64,000 nt of DNA. It comes from Hyaloraphidium curvatum. Lineage: Eukaryota > Monoblepharomycota > Hyaloraphidiomycetes > Hyaloraphidiales > Hyaloraphidiaceae. The stretch spans positions 434,001 through 498,000 of the forward strand of contig JAIVFI010000007.1 of assembly GCA_025558095.1 (NCBI GenBank), read 5' to 3'. A program made the position numbers and the translations under genes. This document shows, one piece after another, positions 8,232 through 20,444 of the stretch (its first letter is position 1; every line of letters begins with the position of its first letter). Below the pieces are notes generated by a model, which saw nothing but the letters and a program-made list of their open reading frames with translations, was not told where the DNA came from and searched no databases.

Positions 8232-10859
8232 CTACTTGGCGCTGGTGCGTCGCGACTGCGTTCCAAACTCTCCTCCATCGGCTGCCTTGCCCGACCGCGG
8301 GGTTGCCTGCCTCTTCTCCAGTTCCGCCAGGAACACAGCGTAGCGCTCCCGATCGCGCTTCACCTCCCTCGCCTCCTGCCATTTGCGACCAACGATTTCC
8401 TCCATCTTCCTCTTCCCCTTGCCGGACAGCGGTCTGAGGAAACTCAGGTGGTTGATCACGCCCCTGATTGCTTCCAGCTTGTCGTTCTGGATGCGTATCA
8501 GGGCCGAAAGCTGGTCCACGGTCACTTTTACCGATGCCGGGGTGGCAAAGAACGCGCTGGCTACGGCAGCGTTCACCGCAGAAACCCATTCGCCAGCATG
8601 CTCTCCCTTGACCACGTAGTCCTTTGTAAAGGGCGGCGACGGCAACCAAAGGTGCCAGCAGCCGGGCGCTTCCTTAGGCACCGCGGTGTTTGCCCGCTCG
8701 GAATCATCTGCGACGTCCTCAGCGCCGCCGCGGTAAAACCACGGGTCCCAGACGGCCACCGCCCCTTCCAGTGGTAGAATTGTTGTCTTGCGGGATGCAG
8801 GGTTGTAGAGCGTCACCGTCCCGTCGTTTTTGAGGGCGACCCATGTCAGAGGCCAGGCTCCAAAGTCTTCGGCGGCGTTCCCCAACGAGGAACCGGGCTC
8901 GCTCGTCGAAAGCGAGCTCTGCAGCGAACTCACGGACGCGCTGGTGACGAGCACGCTCGTCATACCATTTCCGGGGTCGGAAATGTAGGCTGCAGCGGGC
9001 GGCCTCGACGAAGAAGACGCAGATGTCGCATGCGGCACCTTGCGCACGTTCAACCTCGCGTGCAGGAGCACGCTGCTCGGATCCAGCATGGATGCCGGCG
9101 GCTGGGCGTACGATGCCGATTGAGCCTGCGAGGCGAACGAACCAGAGCGAGAGCCCATGACTGAAGATCGCGACGACATGGACAAAGACGGCCGGCTCAG
9201 GCTTCCGTTTGCGGAATAGACGGAAAATCGTCCCAGAGTAGAAGACAAGGAAGGGCGATGCAAGCTCGAACTCGAGCGGGCCGAGTTGATGAACGTGGAC
9301 GACGACTCTGAAGTCCGTGCGTCCACGCCAGGTGCCGCAACAGCGAGCGACAGCCGCTTGACGGAGGCGTCCAAGCCCGATGCGTCCGAGCCCTGCGTCG
9401 CGAGCGCGGGCATCGGAGGATCCGACCCGACTGCTGTCGCTGCCAACACGCCAGCCGTAATGTCCAAGACCTGCGACGGTGCCGTCGAAAGAGGCGCAGG
9501 CGTGGGCTGCGAGGACGAGAACACCGCTTGGAAGCTCAACTGCATAAGGTGGTCGATCGCATCCAAGGCGGATTCGGCAGATTGGATCTGGGAAGCAAGA
9601 ACCTTGAGCGCGGATCCCCGCTTCTGCCGAGATATGGTAACTCACGTCTCCCATGGCCCAACCAGCGCGCTTCTTCAGCGAACCGCCGGTCGCCCAATTC
9701 AGCATCTTCTGAAACGCTTTCTTGCCCCCGCTCTTGTCCAAAGGCACGGCGAGCGGGAGTGATGGCGGCGCCGTAGCCGCCCGGAAGGATGATCGGCTTC
9801 CGCGTTCGCCTTTCTTCAAACCGAGCTTCTTTGCTGTCCTGCCCAAACCCCAGTTCTTCCGCTTGGTGGAATCCGATCCGGGCTCCGCCGCGCCGGGGCC
9901 CATGCGGAACTCCACGCTGGCCACGTTCTCGTAGAGAATCTCCAGCAGCTCGGCAGGAAGCGATCGCGCCGCGGGGCCGAAGCGCGTGTTGTTGATGAAG
10001 TCCGACGGCGACATTTTGCGCTTCACGTGCGGGGAGTGCAGATCCGTGTTCAGCATCAAGAGCGAAAACGTAAGGATGTGTGCCGCGTCTGCGGAGGGAC
10101 GGAGTTGACAACGGTGCGACGCAGCTACGGGGACAGCATGGCGTACCGGCGTTCTCGAAGACGTCCGGATTGTCCTCATGGTACTTGTTGGCGAAGGCCG
10201 CGACGACCCGGTCGATCTGCTGGCTCTCCTTCGGGAGCTCGAAAGTCTCCAGGAAGTCGCGGAGCGACTCGTCGACAGGCATGTTGGTAAAGTCGAATTC
10301 CGAAAGCAGGAGCCTGCGGAGCTCCTCGTGGAACGAAGAGTCGCTGCCGACGGAGCGCAAAAGGTTAGGAGGCACAAGTGCGAAATCAGCTTGCTCGAAC
10401 GAACCCTTGGGCAACCAGTCCAGCAAGTTCGCTGGTGTTTGCGACCTCCTTGAGCTTCTCGTAGAAAGCGACGGGGCTCGCGTAAAGTGAGGGATCATCG
10501 TTGAGAAGATTCATGCGCGACGTCGACAGGTTGATCTTCAGCACGACGGGTTTCGACTCGGTCGAAAGCCGAGGGGTCCGGGGCATGGACGCCGACAGAT
10601 TCCGCGTCGCTGACGACGGCGAAGGAGGCTCCGTGGGACCAGCCAAAGGCCGGGCGCTGGCAGTATCCTCGCTCGCCACAACGTCCCCGTCCGCGTTGAC
10701 AACGATCGTCTCCTCGGGCACCGTGGCGAGGCCAATGCGCGGCACGGGCGGCACGGGCTGCGGAGACATCGACAACTGCAGACCGCCATCCGTGGGCATC
10801 GCCGCCGCGGAAAATGGAGCCGCAAGAGCCATCCCGCCATTAGATTCGGTGGCCGCCAT
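8232..10859 (-). CDS. SEC7-PH guanine-nucleotide exchange factor for Arf
   Basis: The Met is at 10859. An N-terminal low-complexity region of about 120 residues leads to a SEC7 domain. Recognisable SEC7 segments are FLETFELPKESQQIDRVV and, after a 58-nt intron at 10146-10089, ILTFSLLMLNTDLHSPHVK. A second intron (9645-9588) precedes a Ser-rich linker, a PH-like domain (WVALKNDGTVTLYNP ... WHLWLPSPP) and a helical tail. This order resembles fungal SYT1/Sec73 exchange factors, which load GTP on Arf at Golgi and endosomal membranes. The catalytic Glu of the SEC7 loop should lie in the FELPKESQ segment. Between about 10390 and 10470 two frames overlap (one reading TSELAGLVAQGF, the other LLDWLPKGSFEQ). 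A small intron of about 52 nt or a one-base sequence error is needed there; I could not settle which. Confidence 0.82.
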
Positions 10860-11655
10860 GGCTAGTCGACTTGGCAGCCTGGAGTCGAGTCCCGAGTCAC
10901 GTCCACGGTGGGCGGAGCAAGCAACCCCCCGACGCAGTCAAAGCAGCGACATGCTGCAACGGAGCGAGCGGGTGCGATGATTCGTACGCCTCAATCGGAG
11001 GCGCGTTCGCCAGCTCTCGGTTGTCGCCGGGGGCCGTTCAAAGCCGAGCACTCCGGCAGGTCGGGGTTGGTCGCTTGTGCGCCAGGTGCCGCTCCTCCGT
11101 CGGGCTTGCGGCTCCAGGCGCAGTTCACCAAATTCAAAGCCTGCGTCGGTCACAGCCGACGGCAATCGGTTTTGTGCGTGGCGCCGCTTACGAGTTGGGC
11201 CCTGGTGAAGCGTGTGCGCCGAGCGGGGTGGCGAGCAGCAGAGGCGCACCCACCCCGCTCGCACCAAGTCACTACTCAGCATCTGCGAGCTCTTCATGAA
11301 TGCAATTTGTTGCCACACCGTCTCTCGTCACTGTTTGACCTTAGTCCGCTCCGCGATCGCAGCTTAGATCGCAGCTCGCAAGCGGGGACGGTCCAATCGA
11401 GATGCCTTTCCAGTCGTCGCGTGGTCGGCCCCTCCTTGTTTGAAAGGGCGATCTTTGTTGTCGCGATAGTCACCGGCAGTCGTTGATTGTCGACCCGGGC
11501 GGTGGCGGTGACGACCAGGTCTCATCCTCATCCATGATTTCGCTCATCTGCGGCCACCCCTCCAATGGCCGTACCCGGTTTCCGATGCATCGAGACGTGT
11601 TCCGATTAGCGGAGGCACGGTAGTCGCCCTCTGAGTCCCATTACTCGGAGCCACG
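10860..11655. other. Intergenic region between divergent genes
   Basis: This 796-bp stretch separates two divergent genes, the SEC7-PH gene and PIGN. Open frames in it are Arg/Ser/Ala-rich and show no domain. It probably contains both promoters. I see no RNA gene or repeat here. Confidence 0.5.
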
Positions 11656-14600
11656 ATGTTCCGGAATCTCACCACGAACAAGCTCCTGGCGCTCGGGATC
11701 GCGTTCCATTTCCTCTATGTCGCCTCCATCTTTGACATCTACTTTCGTTCTCCCCTCGTGCATGGAATGGAACCCGTGGATCCGCCTCGGCCGGCTCCGG
11801 CTTCGCGGCTCGTTCTCATCGTCGGTGGGTCGCGGGTCCCGCAAGAAGGACGAGCTCCGTGGCCAACTGGGGACTGCAGCCGACGGTCTGAGGGCGGACA
11901 AGCTGTTCGGGAATCGACTGGAGATGGCGCCCTTTCTCCGCTCCGTCGTGGAGGGCAAGGGGACGTGGGGAGTGTCGCACACGCACGTCCCCACCGAGTC
12001 GCGGCCGGGACACGTCGCGCTCATCGCCGGGATGTACGAGGACGTCAGTGCTGTGACGAAAGGTAGCTTGGAAAGCCGGTGCTGCGCCGAGGTTCCTAAG
12101 CGACGCCACCGTCAGGTTGGAAGTCCAACCCCGTCGACTTCGACTCCGTGTTCAACCGATCGTCACATACCTGGTCCTTCGGCTCGCCCGACATCCTTCC
12201 CATGTTTGCGCATGGCGCGTCACCGAAGGACAAGGTCGACATGTTCATGTACGAGGACGAAGACGAGGACTTTTCCAAAGGTTAGCTGCCCTGTTCGTTG
12301 CTCGCGCATTCCATGACCATCGCCCGCAGATGCTTCATGGCTCGACACGTGGGTGTTTGACAAGGTCGAAGAGCTGTTCCGCAATGCAAGTAGCAACCCG
12401 GAGTTGTCACACCTGATGAGGCAAGATCGCATAGTCTTCTTCTTGCAGTGAGTTGCCCGAAGGCAGCAAGCATGCTTAGGCTGACACCATACCGATAGCC
12501 TCCTTGGGCTTGACACCAATGGGCACGCGTTCCGGCCGCACTCCGACACGTACCTTGGCAACATCCGTTTGGTGGATTCCCGGCTTCCCGCCCTGGTCGA
12601 CCTGTTCGAAGGCTTTTACGGTGACCGCCGAACTGCTTACGTCTTCACAGCCGATCACGGCATGAATTCGCGGGGGGCTCACGGTGACGGGGACAAGGAG
12701 AACACGGAAACGCCGCTCATATGCTGGGGCTCCGGGGTTGCTGGGCCGCGTGGCCGCGAGGAACTGCCGGGGCCAGACGAGAATGGGTGGAAACTTGAGG
12801 ACCTTTCCCGCCACGACGTCGAGCAGGCAGACGTGGCTCCCCTCATGTCGACTCTTTTGGGACTGCCTCCGCCGATGAATTCGGTGGGAAAGTTACCCAT
12901 TGCTTTCCTGGATCCAGCTCTGGGGGACGAGTTTGCTGCCAAGGCGGCGCTCGCAAACGCGCGCCAAGTGCATGCGCAACTGGTCGTCAAGGAGGAGGCA
13001 AAGAGGAGGACGGAGTTGTGGTTTTCCCCGTTTCCCGCACTTGCGGGTGGGGCAGGCGACGACCTTTTAGCACGTGCAGAAGCCTTGGCCACAAAAGGGC
13101 GCTTTGCCGAATCCGAGCGCGTGAGCATGAACGTAGTGGATCTGAGCATTCAAGGAAGCCGGTACTATCAGACCTACGACTGGCTCTTTCTCCGGACGGT
13201 CGTCTCGCTCGGATACCTCGGCTGGATTTCTTTCAGTTCGATTTGGACCGTGATGACGTTCTCATCTGGCCCCGTCGAAAGTTCACCAAGCTCATGGGAT
13301 GACATGGTACGCTCTAGGCAAGCCCGTGTCGCTGCAGAGCCTTGATTGTCTCCCTCGCAAGGCTGACAGAGCCGGGGTGCTTGCGGCGTCACTGATGGCA
13401 GCTTTGCTCCTCTACAAGCGATCTCCCTTCATGTACTACGTTTACGTGGCCTTTCCCATCTTTTTCTGGAGAGAAACCGCGAAGCAATTGCCCGTGCTCT
13501 GGCGTTCTCTGCTTTCCAAGTGGACGCGCAATGAGTGGGCGACCGTGTCCGCGGGCCTTGTCGTCTACGGGTCGGCATTGCTTTGTCTGGTAAGCTGGTG
13601 TCAAATCTTGACGGGACATTGCTCACGTACTGCTCGCAGACAGTTTCATACTTTGATCGGCGCGTTCTGGCAGCTTGCTTTACTGCTCTTGCAGCCGGGT
13701 ATGCATTAGTGCTACCATCACCGGTCAGGGCCAAGAAACGCTCGCTTGTCGTTGCTTGGACTGTCTCGTGCGTTGCGGCTGGGTGGTTTGCACTTCTGCC
13801 CGTTGACCTGCCCGAGAACCTGACGCTAATGTGAGAACCTCTCGTCGTGCGACAAGATGGGATCGCTCACATACATCGTCCACCAGAAACCTCGGGACCG
13901 GTCTGATTGCTGGTATCGGTTTGGTGGCAGCTCGTTCCAGTGATCTAATGGTCATCGATCCTTTGCTTTGCGGCGGGGCACCCGCGGAGCGCCAGCGGAA
14001 GGACATGCTGCGGTTGCTAGCGGTTCAGATCACAATGGTGGTTCTTGCTGGCGCTCTAGTCAACCTGACAAGCAAGGCTTTCGAACGTCGAGATGGACTA
14101 CCGATCCCGAACCAGCTGGCAGCGTGGGTTATTGCCTGTAAGTGCAGCGAGCCTCTCGCTAGTCTGATCTGGCGATGTTCTAATGCTGATGCGGACAGTC
14201 GGATCGATGCTTGTGCCCTTTACTCGGTTGCCGATCTTGGGCCTGTCTGACAATGCACACGACGTGCATTACCTGTTCCGCCTCGTGACTGTTTTCCTCG
14301 CATTTGCTCCCTGCTACGTGCTCCTCACCATTTCCTACGAGGCTCTCTTTTACGGCGTCTTTTGCGCTGGTCTGCTCAGCTGGTTGCTGCTGGAGCAATG
14401 CGCACACGAAGCCACAAAGGCAGACAATGCGAGTGGTGCCGGCCAGAACGGCGGCCACGTGGCCCCTGTTTTGGATGCAGGCCGCGCAGACGGAGTTCTT
14501 GAGCTCATGGGGGGTTTGCGGAAGCGACCGCGGACACGAAAGACAGAAGCCGTCGACGGGAGCTCGTCTGCGCCCGGCGCATCGACGGATCGCACAGCGA

Positions 14601-15073
14601 CGGCGGGCGCAGATCCTACCATTCGGTCGATGCGCTACAGCGACCTTCGGATATCGCTTGTGTTCCTCGTCTTCCTCATCTCGGCCTTTTTCGGCACGGG
14701 CAACATCGCCTCTGTCGCATCCTTCTCGATGGAGTCAGTGCGGCGTTTCCAGTCGGTCTTCAACCCTTTCGTCATGGGCGCGCTGCTCATCTTCCGCGTC
14801 CTCGTGCCCTACTTTGCCCTGTCGGCAGCTTTCGGCGTGCTCAGCCGATGCGTAGATCTGCCGGCCCACGCGCTCTTCCTCCTGACCATCTCGACGACGG
14901 ACATCATGACGTTGCGTTTCTTCTACCTGGTGCGGGACTCTGGGAGCTGGCTCGAGATCGGCACCAGCATCTCGCACTTTGTCATTTCCAGCGGCCTGCT
15001 CGTGTTCAGCATGATCCTGTTTGGCATCAGCAGCCTGCTGGTGGACCGGATCATCGTAGTCGGCTTGCAGTAA
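11656..15073 (+). CDS. PIGN: GPI ethanolamine phosphate transferase 1 (PIG-N/MCD4)
   Basis: Nine exons are rebuilt, with introns 11825-11879, 12063-12115, 12281-12329, 12448-12498, 13307-13361, 13590-13639, 13831-13886 and 14138-14198. The frame is 995 residues and divisible by three. The N-terminal signal anchor is followed by the family signature [15 protein letters not shown]-like segment and [11 protein letters not shown], which carries the metal-binding Asp of alkaline-phosphatase-fold transferases. [20 protein letters not shown] supplies the nucleophile region, and [16 protein letters not shown] the second metal site. The C-terminal half has many membrane spans, including [21 protein letters not shown]-type segments typical of the PigN domain. 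The enzyme adds ethanolamine phosphate to the first mannose of GPI precursors on the lumenal side of the ER. Confidence 0.95.
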
Positions 15074-15252
15074 AGGCGCGAGAACGCAACCAGCAGATGA
15101 TGTTGCAGGCCATAGAAAATGGAAAGACGATCTTGGGCCAGTTTTGGCACCGTTAGTCGTCTTCGGGGAGTCTGGATTTGAAGCTCGCCGCGCCCCGAGG
15201 AAGCTTGTCCAAACAAGCGCACTTCAATTCTTGCGAAGCTTCGGACGAACAG

Positions 15253-16004
15253 ATGGCCGACAACGCCTGCGGACGCTGCAGCAAGAAGGTTTGTACCTTT
15301 TTGGCAGGCGCCAATGGTGTCGCAAGACCGATCGGCGGAGGCATCTTCGGTGTTGGCGGGCCGACGCCGGCACTCCGCTGCTGGACACCCACTGCTGGCC
15401 GCCAACCTAGGCCATGCTGAGGACGTCGGCTGATTGTTTCGGATCGGATTCTAAAGCGATGCCTTCCTCCCAGGTCTACGCCACGGAGAGAATCGATGGG
15501 GCCGGCAAGCAGTGGCACAAGCTCTGTTTCCGATGCGCCACCTGCGCAGCACCGCTGAACCTCAAGAACTACGTGGCGGCTAGCGGCGATGTCTACTGCA
15601 AACCTCACGTGCCCATGCCGTCGGCAACGGTCGTCGCAGACCCGCTCTCGGTCGTCGCCGCGGTGGTGGGTCCGGCCGAAAACACTCCCCGTTTCTCCAG
15701 GGCCGTAACTCCTATATCACAGAATGCGCCAAAGCGGGCGGCCGAGGGCCTGAAGAAGACGTCGCTTGCCACGGGCGAGGCCATCGGGATCACTCTCGGC
15801 GCTCTCGACATACAGACGGCCCTGCTCTCGCCCAAGCCGCAGCTGGTGCCCAGCGGGGCCGTGCAGAAAGGGGACGAGAAGCTACTTCGGGAGCTGAAGC
15901 CCGCGGAGATCGTCAACGCATCTGACGCGCCGGAGACCAAGCTGGCGGAGAAACCTTTCGCGGAAATCATCAAGTCGGCGCGGGTCGTCGAGCAGGACCA
16001 ATGA
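15253..16004 (+). CDS. Single-LIM-domain protein
   Basis: Two exons (15253-15288 and 15474-16004) are separated by a 185-nt intron, the longest I see in the window. The spliced product is 188 residues. Residues about 5-58 form one LIM zinc finger: C-x2-C (CGRC), 17 residues, H-x2-C (HKLC), x2-C, C, and a closing CKPH. The rest has low sequence complexity, rich in Ala, Lys and Glu, with no domain I recognise. LIM domains mediate protein contacts, often in cytoskeletal or nuclear complexes. The specific partner cannot be inferred. Without the intron the first two zinc ligands would be lost, which supports the model. Confidence 0.85.
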
Positions 16005-16183
16005 GGCTTCGACATCGGGGTAGAAGGCACAGCTCCATCTCTGGCATTGTAGATCGTCACAGTCGCAATTGCACTACATCATTGTTCATCATCGACGGAG
16101 GAAAGAGTCGGGTATCGTTCGGGCTGCTTGTGACGAAGTCCACGGGCCAGTGCCTCCACAGCACAGCTGTCATTTCAGCTCAC

Positions 16184-17578
16184 TCATGCCTTCTCGAGCC
16201 ACCGGAAGAAACCGCAGCGTTGACCAACCGCGCGCCCGTTGCCACCGGCGCCAGCACAGCTGTTGGTCCAGGGGTGTTCAATCTTCCCCTTCCTTCCCAA
16301 CAATCCAACCCACCTGTAAAAGTATCGCTCATTATCGCGTTTAAACGCACACTGTAAATCGGCCTTGTTCGCACAGTCGCACGCCGGGGTGTGAGCAGCA
16401 TCGTACTCGTCTCGGTAGCAGCGGAAAGTCAGGTTGATCCGTTCGGAGCCCGAAATGGGATGGCGCTTGAGCGCGGGCAACGTGGAAGTGATCTTCGGTA
16501 TCTCGTGCTTGTAGACTTCTTGCGTCGGAGGGTGCATTATGAGCAGACTGTTGTGAGGCAGGGGCACGAGATAGCTCGGGTACTCTCCCGCACGGGGCTT
16601 CGCCGCCGGGTCCGGGTTGTCGTCGGGATTCATCGGCCGCAGCTTGAACACGCGGCAAGCTCCGAGCGTGAGCGATGCAATCGTGGGCCGTGGGCCGATG
16701 TGCGTCAGCCTGTCCGTGTGCGGACCGACGCCCGATTGGTCGTCGAGGTAGCTATTCGCGAGCACAGTATTGACGGACCTAAAGAATGTTCACTAGCGTC
16801 CAAACAGACGCTATGAGATCCCTCACCACGGGCCCTTGATCTCCAGGCGGTGCCGCTCCCTGCCCTTCATCAGATCGTTGACTTTCTCCTCGATCAGGAA
16901 CTTGGCCCTGACCAGATCATCGGTACAGCGCCGCACGTCCGAGAGGTAGCGTCCGCCGAAAAAGAGGCCAGCGTCTTCCTGCTTCTGAGCGCGGATCTCG
17001 TCGAAGTTGGTGACGTATGTGGCGGAACGGTGCGGAGACTCCGTCTCGCGTTCAAAGATAATGTACCGAGGGGTCTGCCAGGTCTGGCTCTCTTTCATCA
17101 TGAAGCGAAGGATCGAGTCCGCAAGATCCGGAGGCAGAAAGTCGTGGTGGATCGAGAGCGACGGGACATGCGTCCGGACGAGCTCGGGCGTGTCGAGGAT
17201 GACATTGGTGAAAGTGTTGCGTGCCTTCTTGGGTGCAGCGCCTTCCTTCCACTGCAGCGCTTCAAGTGCACTCTTCGTGGTCTCCGCTTCGCCTTCTGCT
17301 GTCTCCGCAGCGCGCGCTTCCGGGTTCGTGAACACGGCGCTCCGAGGCTCCGGTTTCGTAGAGTGGCTCTTTTCGGGAGCCTTGGCAGTGTCCGCGGATC
17401 CGAAGTACTCTGCAATCGAGCGCTTTAGTGGAAGTTTCGGTCGTGCGAAGAGCGCGCTTGCAGCTAAATCGACGTTGCCCCGGGCCCGTTCCAGCGCCGC
17501 GAGGAGTACGGCCTCTGGTTCTCCCGGCAGCACAGATTTCAGCGACTCCAGCGCCGCGGCCCGCGCGTCGGCTGCCAT
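16184..17578 (-). CDS. CUE-AlkB-GRF dioxygenase (ALKBH family)
   Basis: Three exons (17578-16827, 16778-16314, 16259-16184; introns of 48 and 54 nt) give 430 residues. Residues about 5-45 form a CUE-like ubiquitin-binding helix bundle (SVLPGEPEAVLLAALERARG). The AlkB core contains VLANSYLDDQS and the iron motif HTD near 271-273. A second iron His follows near 330 (YKHEIPK), and the 2-oxoglutarate-binding Arg lies in RINLTFRCY. The final 60 residues form a GRF zinc finger (CDC ... RYFYSCAGAGG ... CGFFRW) that becomes complete only after the last intron is removed. Members of this Fe(II)/2-oxoglutarate class repair alkylated DNA or RNA. An in-frame Met at 17677 would add 33 residues of possible mitochondrial presequence. 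Confidence 0.88.
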
Positions 17579-17945
17579 TGGCGACGCGCGGAAGGCAAGA
17601 GACAGAGAGAGGGCCCGGGACCAAGGCCGGTTCGGCTGCGATTCAAGTTGCCGACTCCCGGGAAACGGTTCCGGCATCCGCGCTACTCCAGCTTCCGCGT
17701 TCCCAAGCTGTCCAGTCCTTCAAAACATTCTGTTCGTCGCTCTGATGAAGCGGCGGGGTCGCTGGACGTGATTCTAAAGCGGAATGGGGTGGTGTGTACG
17801 GAAGCTCGGCCGGGACTAATTAGCTGGGTGTGTACGTAGCCTAATTATTGCCCTTTCTCCAAAGCTTGCCCACCCGCGCGCGCGCAAAACTCAGGCACCA
17901 AACGTCCTCGAATCTGCCCCCCCCCCCAGCCCACGGAAGAAGGCA
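17579..17945. other. Spacer with repeated element and C-tract
   Basis: This 367-bp region lies between the divergent AlkB-type and PHD genes. It holds one copy of a 21-bp sequence repeated at 21609, a related partial copy near 17792 (sharing GTGTGTACG), AT-rich TAATTA motifs on both sides of the full copy, and a run of about eleven C at 17920-17930. No coding region is visible. Confidence 0.6.
17821..17841 (+). repeat. 21-bp direct repeat, copy 1
   Basis: The core AGCTGGGTGTGTACGTAGCC, preceded by T, is identical to the copy at 21609-21629. It lies about 105 bp upstream of the PHD-finger start codon and is bordered by TAATTA on both sides. Confidence 0.75.
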
Positions 17946-20382
17946 ATGGCGCCTCCGCAGGACCCGGAAAAGTTTCAGATTTCATGCGCTCTATGTGACA
18001 ATTGCGTCGTCTGCAACAGGAACTGCAGGCAGCGCGACGCCCACGAGTCCACGCTCCAGAAGGCCGGCCGCCCTTCCGACTACTTGCGCTGGATCACCTT
18101 GAGCCGTGACAATGCCGAGGTCTGCGGCACGAGAATCAAGGGACAGAAGAAGCTCCAGGCCGGCGACCACTCCGTGTGCAAGACGTGCTACGAGGCAGTC
18201 CGAGCTGCAGGTCGGTTCCCGTTTGAATTCTGGAGGCAGCCGGACTGACAGCACTCCTCCCCTTCAGGAAAACAAGGCACTACTACGAGCAATGAGGACG
18301 TCGACAGCGCGGACGCGGAGAGCTGGGATTTCAAGTGCGTCTGCGGTGCCGAGGGGCACGACTTCGACGACGGCAAGCCCATGATCGATTGCGACGAGTG
18401 CAAGGTTTACCAGCACACAAGGTGCAACGGCATCAACAAGAGGCCCGGCAAAAGCATGAGCTGGATTTGCTCGGGCTGCCAGCAAGGGAAAGGTGGGCAC
18501 TGGATGGTAATTCGTCACGACCGTTACCATCCCCAAGCCACCACGCAGAAGATGGCTCCCAACAGGCTCCGAAGAAAGCACGCATGAGCAAGAAGCATCA
18601 GACGCAGAGCACTGTACCCAAGCCCGCCGTGGTTGTCGAGGAATCCGAGCCGGCATCGGCACCTCTCGACGACACACCGTCCAGAATCACCCATGCTCTG
18701 CCCAAACCGCCGCCCACCCCTTCGAGCGAGTCGTCCGTGGTCGTGGAGGCCGCCTACTTCGAATGGGGGCCCAAGCGGAAGAAGGGAGGAAAGAAGGCAG
18801 ACGAGAAACCGACCAAGCCATTGACGGCCAAGGAGAAGGCTGAGCTCGCTACCGTCTATGAGGGTGTGGAATCGCAGCAATCGCGCTTTTTCTTGCATTA
18901 CGCTCACATGCGATGTTCCAGTCAAGTTTGCGGCTGTAACTGGCACCAAGATGATGGGCTCTACGATGTCCACCGTCCAGCTCGATCTGGGGCCGATCGA
19001 CAGCATCACCATCGCGGCGTTCTAGGGTCAAGCTGCCAAGCAGATCCATAGCCCCAATTGGCACATCGGCGTATTCGTTCCGCACCGCTCGGATGGGGCA
19101 CCTCTGCTCACCTACATCTCGGGCAACCATAACTCGACAAAGCCCAAAGACGTGCATGTCTGCCACGTTACCGATGACGAGGCGCTTCGTAACTTGCTGC
19201 GCCGGCGTCAGCTCATTCCGGGAATCGACATTGTGGAGGTCAAGGGCATCACGTTTGGCTTGTCCCAGGCCGGCGCTCTCGGTGCCCCGCCCCTGTTCGA
19301 CCCCGCCGCCGTCCAGGCTGCCACACAGACTGCCAACCCCTTGGGGACGTCGACCGGTGTGGTAGGATTCGGCGTCTTTGCTGGTTATGTCTATGTCGAC
19401 GAGACTTCCGTGGCCCGAGCAGGTCACTGGTGGGAGAGAAGTTGGAACAGCTGGCACAACATCCAGCCTGCCCGATCGTTTGTCTAAGCTCAACAAGCTC
19501 TACATTCCCGTGTGCAAGACGAGGGGCCACACGCACGTCGGGGACCTGATGACCCGGGTTCACGGCCCACGCTGTTTCCTGATGCACGGCATGTGCCACG
19601 GCCAGTTCGACCTTCAGGACTCCCATCATTGGGTACGGATGGCCGTATGTATCGTTACTTTACCGCGTTGTCTTGTACGCTTACACCGAATTCAGATAGA
19701 GACGGAAAAGAAAGGCTTGACCCCGACCGACCCCGACTACGTCGACTTCGAAAACCCCCCGGGCGGAACGACGGCTCTCGACGCCATTCGGGCATCGCTT
19801 CGGAAGCAAGGTCTTGCCAGGACCGTTCCTGTCATGTCCAAGCCGGACTGGGGCACTGGTGGTGCCCCCCGAGAACAGAATGACGGGAACCCGTTCATGA
19901 GCCCCCTCGCTGCCCCCAACGCGGGCCCCTCGCCAGGTGCGACCGTGCGTACAGCGTCTTTCACACCCATCTGGATGCATCTCCATATTGCAGGCGTGAC
20001 TGAGCCTATGGCCTTTACGCCCGACGGCCCCATGGGCAACTTCAAGCCGACCTACTCCGTTTCGCTGAGCAAGCGCAACGATGACGGTGAGATTGCCGCA
20101 TCAGCTCCGTTGTGGCCCAAGGAGAGACTACTTGGGGACGAGACCGTCTGGAGCATCGTCACGAAGTGTCCCCAGTTCAAAGATCACCACAAGGCTGAGT
20201 GGCAGGACCCTGCAGGGGAAAAGACCATGACCTTTCACCTCCTCCCCTTCGAGATGCTTTCTCCCCAGCAGAAGCTCATCGACGTTCCCGCCGTTGAAGG
20301 GCACATTGCTTTGTACTGCCTCCCTGGGAAGCGCACCAAAGATGTTGTCATGGTCGGGTCCGATCTGTACAGCAACTCGTGA
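17946..20382 (+). CDS. PHD-finger protein of unknown function
   Basis: Eight exons are proposed, with introns 18211-18267, 18493-18548, 18864-18921, 18975-19025, 19362-19422, 19645-19695 and 19937-19993 (51-61 nt). They give 681 residues in one frame. The N-terminus is Cys-rich (CALCDNCVVCNRNC). Residues about 105-155 form a PHD finger with the Cys4-His-Cys3 pattern: CVC, then IDCDECKVYQHTRCNGI, then WICSGC. A basic KKARMSKKH segment follows. The remaining 450 residues are globular in appearance but match nothing I know (examples: HSPNWHIGVFVPHRSDG, CFLMHGMCHGQFDLQD). PHD fingers usually read histone H3 tails. The intron 18975-19025 is the least certain: it removes an in-frame TAG but also protein-like sequence. 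The gene is tail-to-tail with a transposase, and both lie between identical 21-bp repeats. Confidence 0.7.
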
Positions 20383-20444
20383 ACGAATTTAACATCTGTT
20401 ATTTGCAAGTAATCGCAACGTTACATTAGTAGCCCTGTACTCGT

